The notes under the pieces were generated by a model. It had not been told where the DNA came from. It was given only the letters and a program-made list of their open reading frames with translations, and made no database searches. A DNA stretch of 64,000 nt from Hyphomicrobiales bacterium (lineage in GTDB: Bacteria > Pseudomonadota > Alphaproteobacteria > Rhizobiales > Beijerinckiaceae), in assembly GCA_028290705.1 (NCBI GenBank), contig JAQGJH010000115.1, forward strand, positions 49,296 through 113,295, given 5' to 3'. Every line of letters begins with the position of its first letter. Positions within the stretch are counted from its first letter, which is position 1. The position numbers were made by a program, and so were the translations under genes. This document shows positions 62,657 through 64,000 of this stretch, piece by piece.

Positions 62657-64000
62657 TCGACGCGAACAACTGGCTGATCTCTCCGATCTTGATTCCGGCA
62701 GTCGCTGCACCGCTCCTGATCCTGGCGCGCGCAAAACCGGACCTGCAGCGCATCCTGTCCAGCGTCGCGACGCTGCTTTTGCTCGCCGTCTGCGCGAGCC
62801 TCTATGCATCCGCGACGGACGGCGTCGTCCGGCCGTACTTTCTCGGCGCCTGGCCCGCGCCATTCGGTATCGTGCTGGTGCTGGACAGGTTGTCCGCCAC
62901 CATGATCCTGCTGTGCGCGGTCCTTGCCGGCGCAGTTCTGGCCTACGCCATGGCGACGCGCTGGGACGAGCGCGGCCGTCACTTCCACATCCTGTTCCAG
63001 TTCCAGCTCATGGGTGTGAACGGAGCCTTTCTGACCGGTGACGTCTTCAATCTCTTCGTCTTCTTCGAAGTCATGCTCATCGCGTCCTACGGCCTGATGC
63101 TGCACGGGGGCGGTTCCCGTCGGCTTGGAGCCGGCCTGCAATATGTCGCCATCAACCTGGTGGGCTCCACCCTCTTCCTCTTTGCCGTCGGGCTCATCTA
63201 CGCCGTCACGGGAACGCTCAACATGGCGGATCTCGCCGAGAAGGTGCAGAGCGTCGCGGGCGGAGATGCCGCCCTGTTGCGTACGGGTGCCCTGCTTCTG
63301 TTTCTCGTCTTTGCGCTCAAGGCCGCGCTCGTTCCACTGCATTGGTGGCTTCCCGCGACATATGCCGCAGCGCCCGCGCCCGTCGCGGCCCTCTTCGCCA
63401 TCATGACGAAGGTCGGCGCCTACTCGATCATCCGAGTCTACACATTGATCTTCGGCCCCGAGGCTGGCGCGGCGGCCGACGTCGTTTCGCCCTACATCGT
63501 CCCCGCGGCCCTCGTCACGATGGCGCTTGGTGCGCTGGGGGCCTTGGCGGCTCGCCGCCTATCGGATCTCGTCTGCTTCTCGATCGTATGGTCGATGGGA
63601 TCGCTGCTCGTCGCCGTCGGGCTGTTCGACGCCCTGAGCCTCACGGCGGCACTCTACTACGCGCTGCACTCGACCCTTGCGGGCGCAGCCTTGTTCCTTT
63701 TGGCTGACCTGATTGCGACGAGCCGCGGAACGCGGCGCGACCTGCTGGCCGATGCGCCCGTCATGTTGCGCCCGGCCGCCCTCGGCACGATGTTCTTCCT
63801 CGCATCCATTGCCATGGCGGGATTGCCGCCCCTCTCGGGCTTCACCGGCAAGCTTCTGATCCTCGAAGCCACCCGCCCGGCAGCTTCCGCCACGTGGATC
63901 TGGGGCCTCGTCCTTGCAACGAGCCTCGTGGTGATCTTCGCCTATGCTCGCGCGGGCAGCATGCTGTTCTGGAAATGCGAAGCGGTAGCCGGGGCAGAAA
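62653..64000 (+). CDS. mrpD: Mrp antiporter subunit D, 3' end cut by window edge
   Basis: GTG 62653, overlapping the mrpC stop. 449 codons are open to the window edge. NuoM/NuoN-like text is present: FLTGDVFNLFVFFEVMLIAS near residue 125 and LFLVFALKAALVPLHWWLPA near 220, followed by AAAPAPVAALFAIMTKVGAY. The remaining C-terminal part and probably mrpE, F and G lie to the right. It is a proton-conducting subunit of the antiporter. Confidence 0.94.
   Translation, partial: MIDANNWLISPILIPAVAAPLLILARAKPDLQRILSSVATLLLLAVCASLYASATDGVVRPYFLGAWPAPFGIVLVLDRLSATMILLCAVLAGAVLAYAMATRWDERGRHFHILFQFQLMGVNGAFLTGDVFNLFVFFEVMLIASYGLMLHGGGSRRLGAGLQYVAINLVGSTLFLFAVGLIYAVTGTLNMADLAEKVQSVAGGDAALLRTGALLLFLVFALKAALVPLHWWLPATYAAAPAPVAALFAIMTKVGAYSIIRVYTLIFGPEAGAAADVVSPYIVPAALVTMALGALGALAARRLSDLVCFSIVWSMGSLLVAVGLFDALSLTAALYYALHSTLAGAALFLLADLIATSRGTRRDLLADAPVMLRPAALGTMFFLASIAMAGLPPLSGFTGKLLILEATRPAASATWIWGLVLATSLVVIFAYARAGSMLFWKCEAVAGAE

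Noticed and set aside
1..64000. CRISPR arrays, tRNA or rRNA genes, insertion sequences, phage genes
   Set aside because: No regular direct repeats, no tRNA-like cloverleaf, no transposase or integrase frames were found on reading.

Overview
The window is high-GC DNA from an alphaproteobacterium, most likely a soil or freshwater member of the Hyphomicrobiales (Rhizobiales). Evidence: two perfect CtrA boxes (TTAA-N7-TTAA), a fused MrpA/MrpB antiporter subunit, a TadG-type pilus protein, a minCDE operon, and many orphan Bug/TctC-type periplasmic solute-binding proteins. No tRNA, rRNA, CRISPR array, insertion sequence or phage gene was found. The window looks like ordinary chromosome with a large catabolic, accessory component.

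Layout. 1-8.4 kb: housekeeping and signalling. This holds tex (running off the left edge), a 48-aa ORF, a hybrid sensor kinase, a nucleotidyltransferase/metallophosphoesterase pair, and glgX with a clear terminator. 8.5-21.5 kb: a catabolic island. It has a class II aldolase followed by a three-subunit molybdenum hydroxylase (FAD, 2Fe-2S and Mo subunits). A leftward operon encodes an SDR, a bicupin and two solute-binding proteins. A divergent pair encodes a maleate-isomerase-like protein and a RutA-like flavin monooxygenase. Further solute-binding proteins flank these, one of them frameshifted. 21.7-30.8 kb: a CtrA-box-preceded small protein, an RND efflux pair with a divergent TetR regulator and a perfect operator between them, malonyl-CoA decarboxylase, a two-gene chromate transporter, a DUF2934 protein and an isochorismatase-like hydrolase. 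31-34.3 kb: minCDE under a CtrA box, a secreted protein and a PAP2 phosphatase.

34.4-47.3 kb: mixed metabolism. This includes four-way scattered solute-binding proteins (three here), a Dcp-type M3 peptidase, a short sugar transferase, a MetE-like protein, a DUF2786 protein, a methyltransferase, a polysaccharide deacetylase, an MFS carrier, an aspartate-dehydrogenase-like protein and an RraA-like protein. 47.3-52.8 kb: a TadG-like vWA protein, a membrane-anchored unknown, a PAS-GGDEF-EAL protein and a DUF4105 protein. 52.9-58.3 kb: an operon of two alpha/beta hydrolases, an amidohydrolase and a solute-binding protein, divergent from a LysR regulator with two winged-helix modules. 58.2-64 kb: three small leftward unknown genes, then mrpAB-mrpC-mrpD running off the right edge.

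Together the genes suggest an oligotroph that scavenges carboxylate or aromatic compounds: solute-binding proteins sit beside single-step oxidoreductase and hydrolase modules. No TctA/TctB membrane partner occurs in the window for any of the eight binding proteins, so their partners or roles must lie elsewhere.
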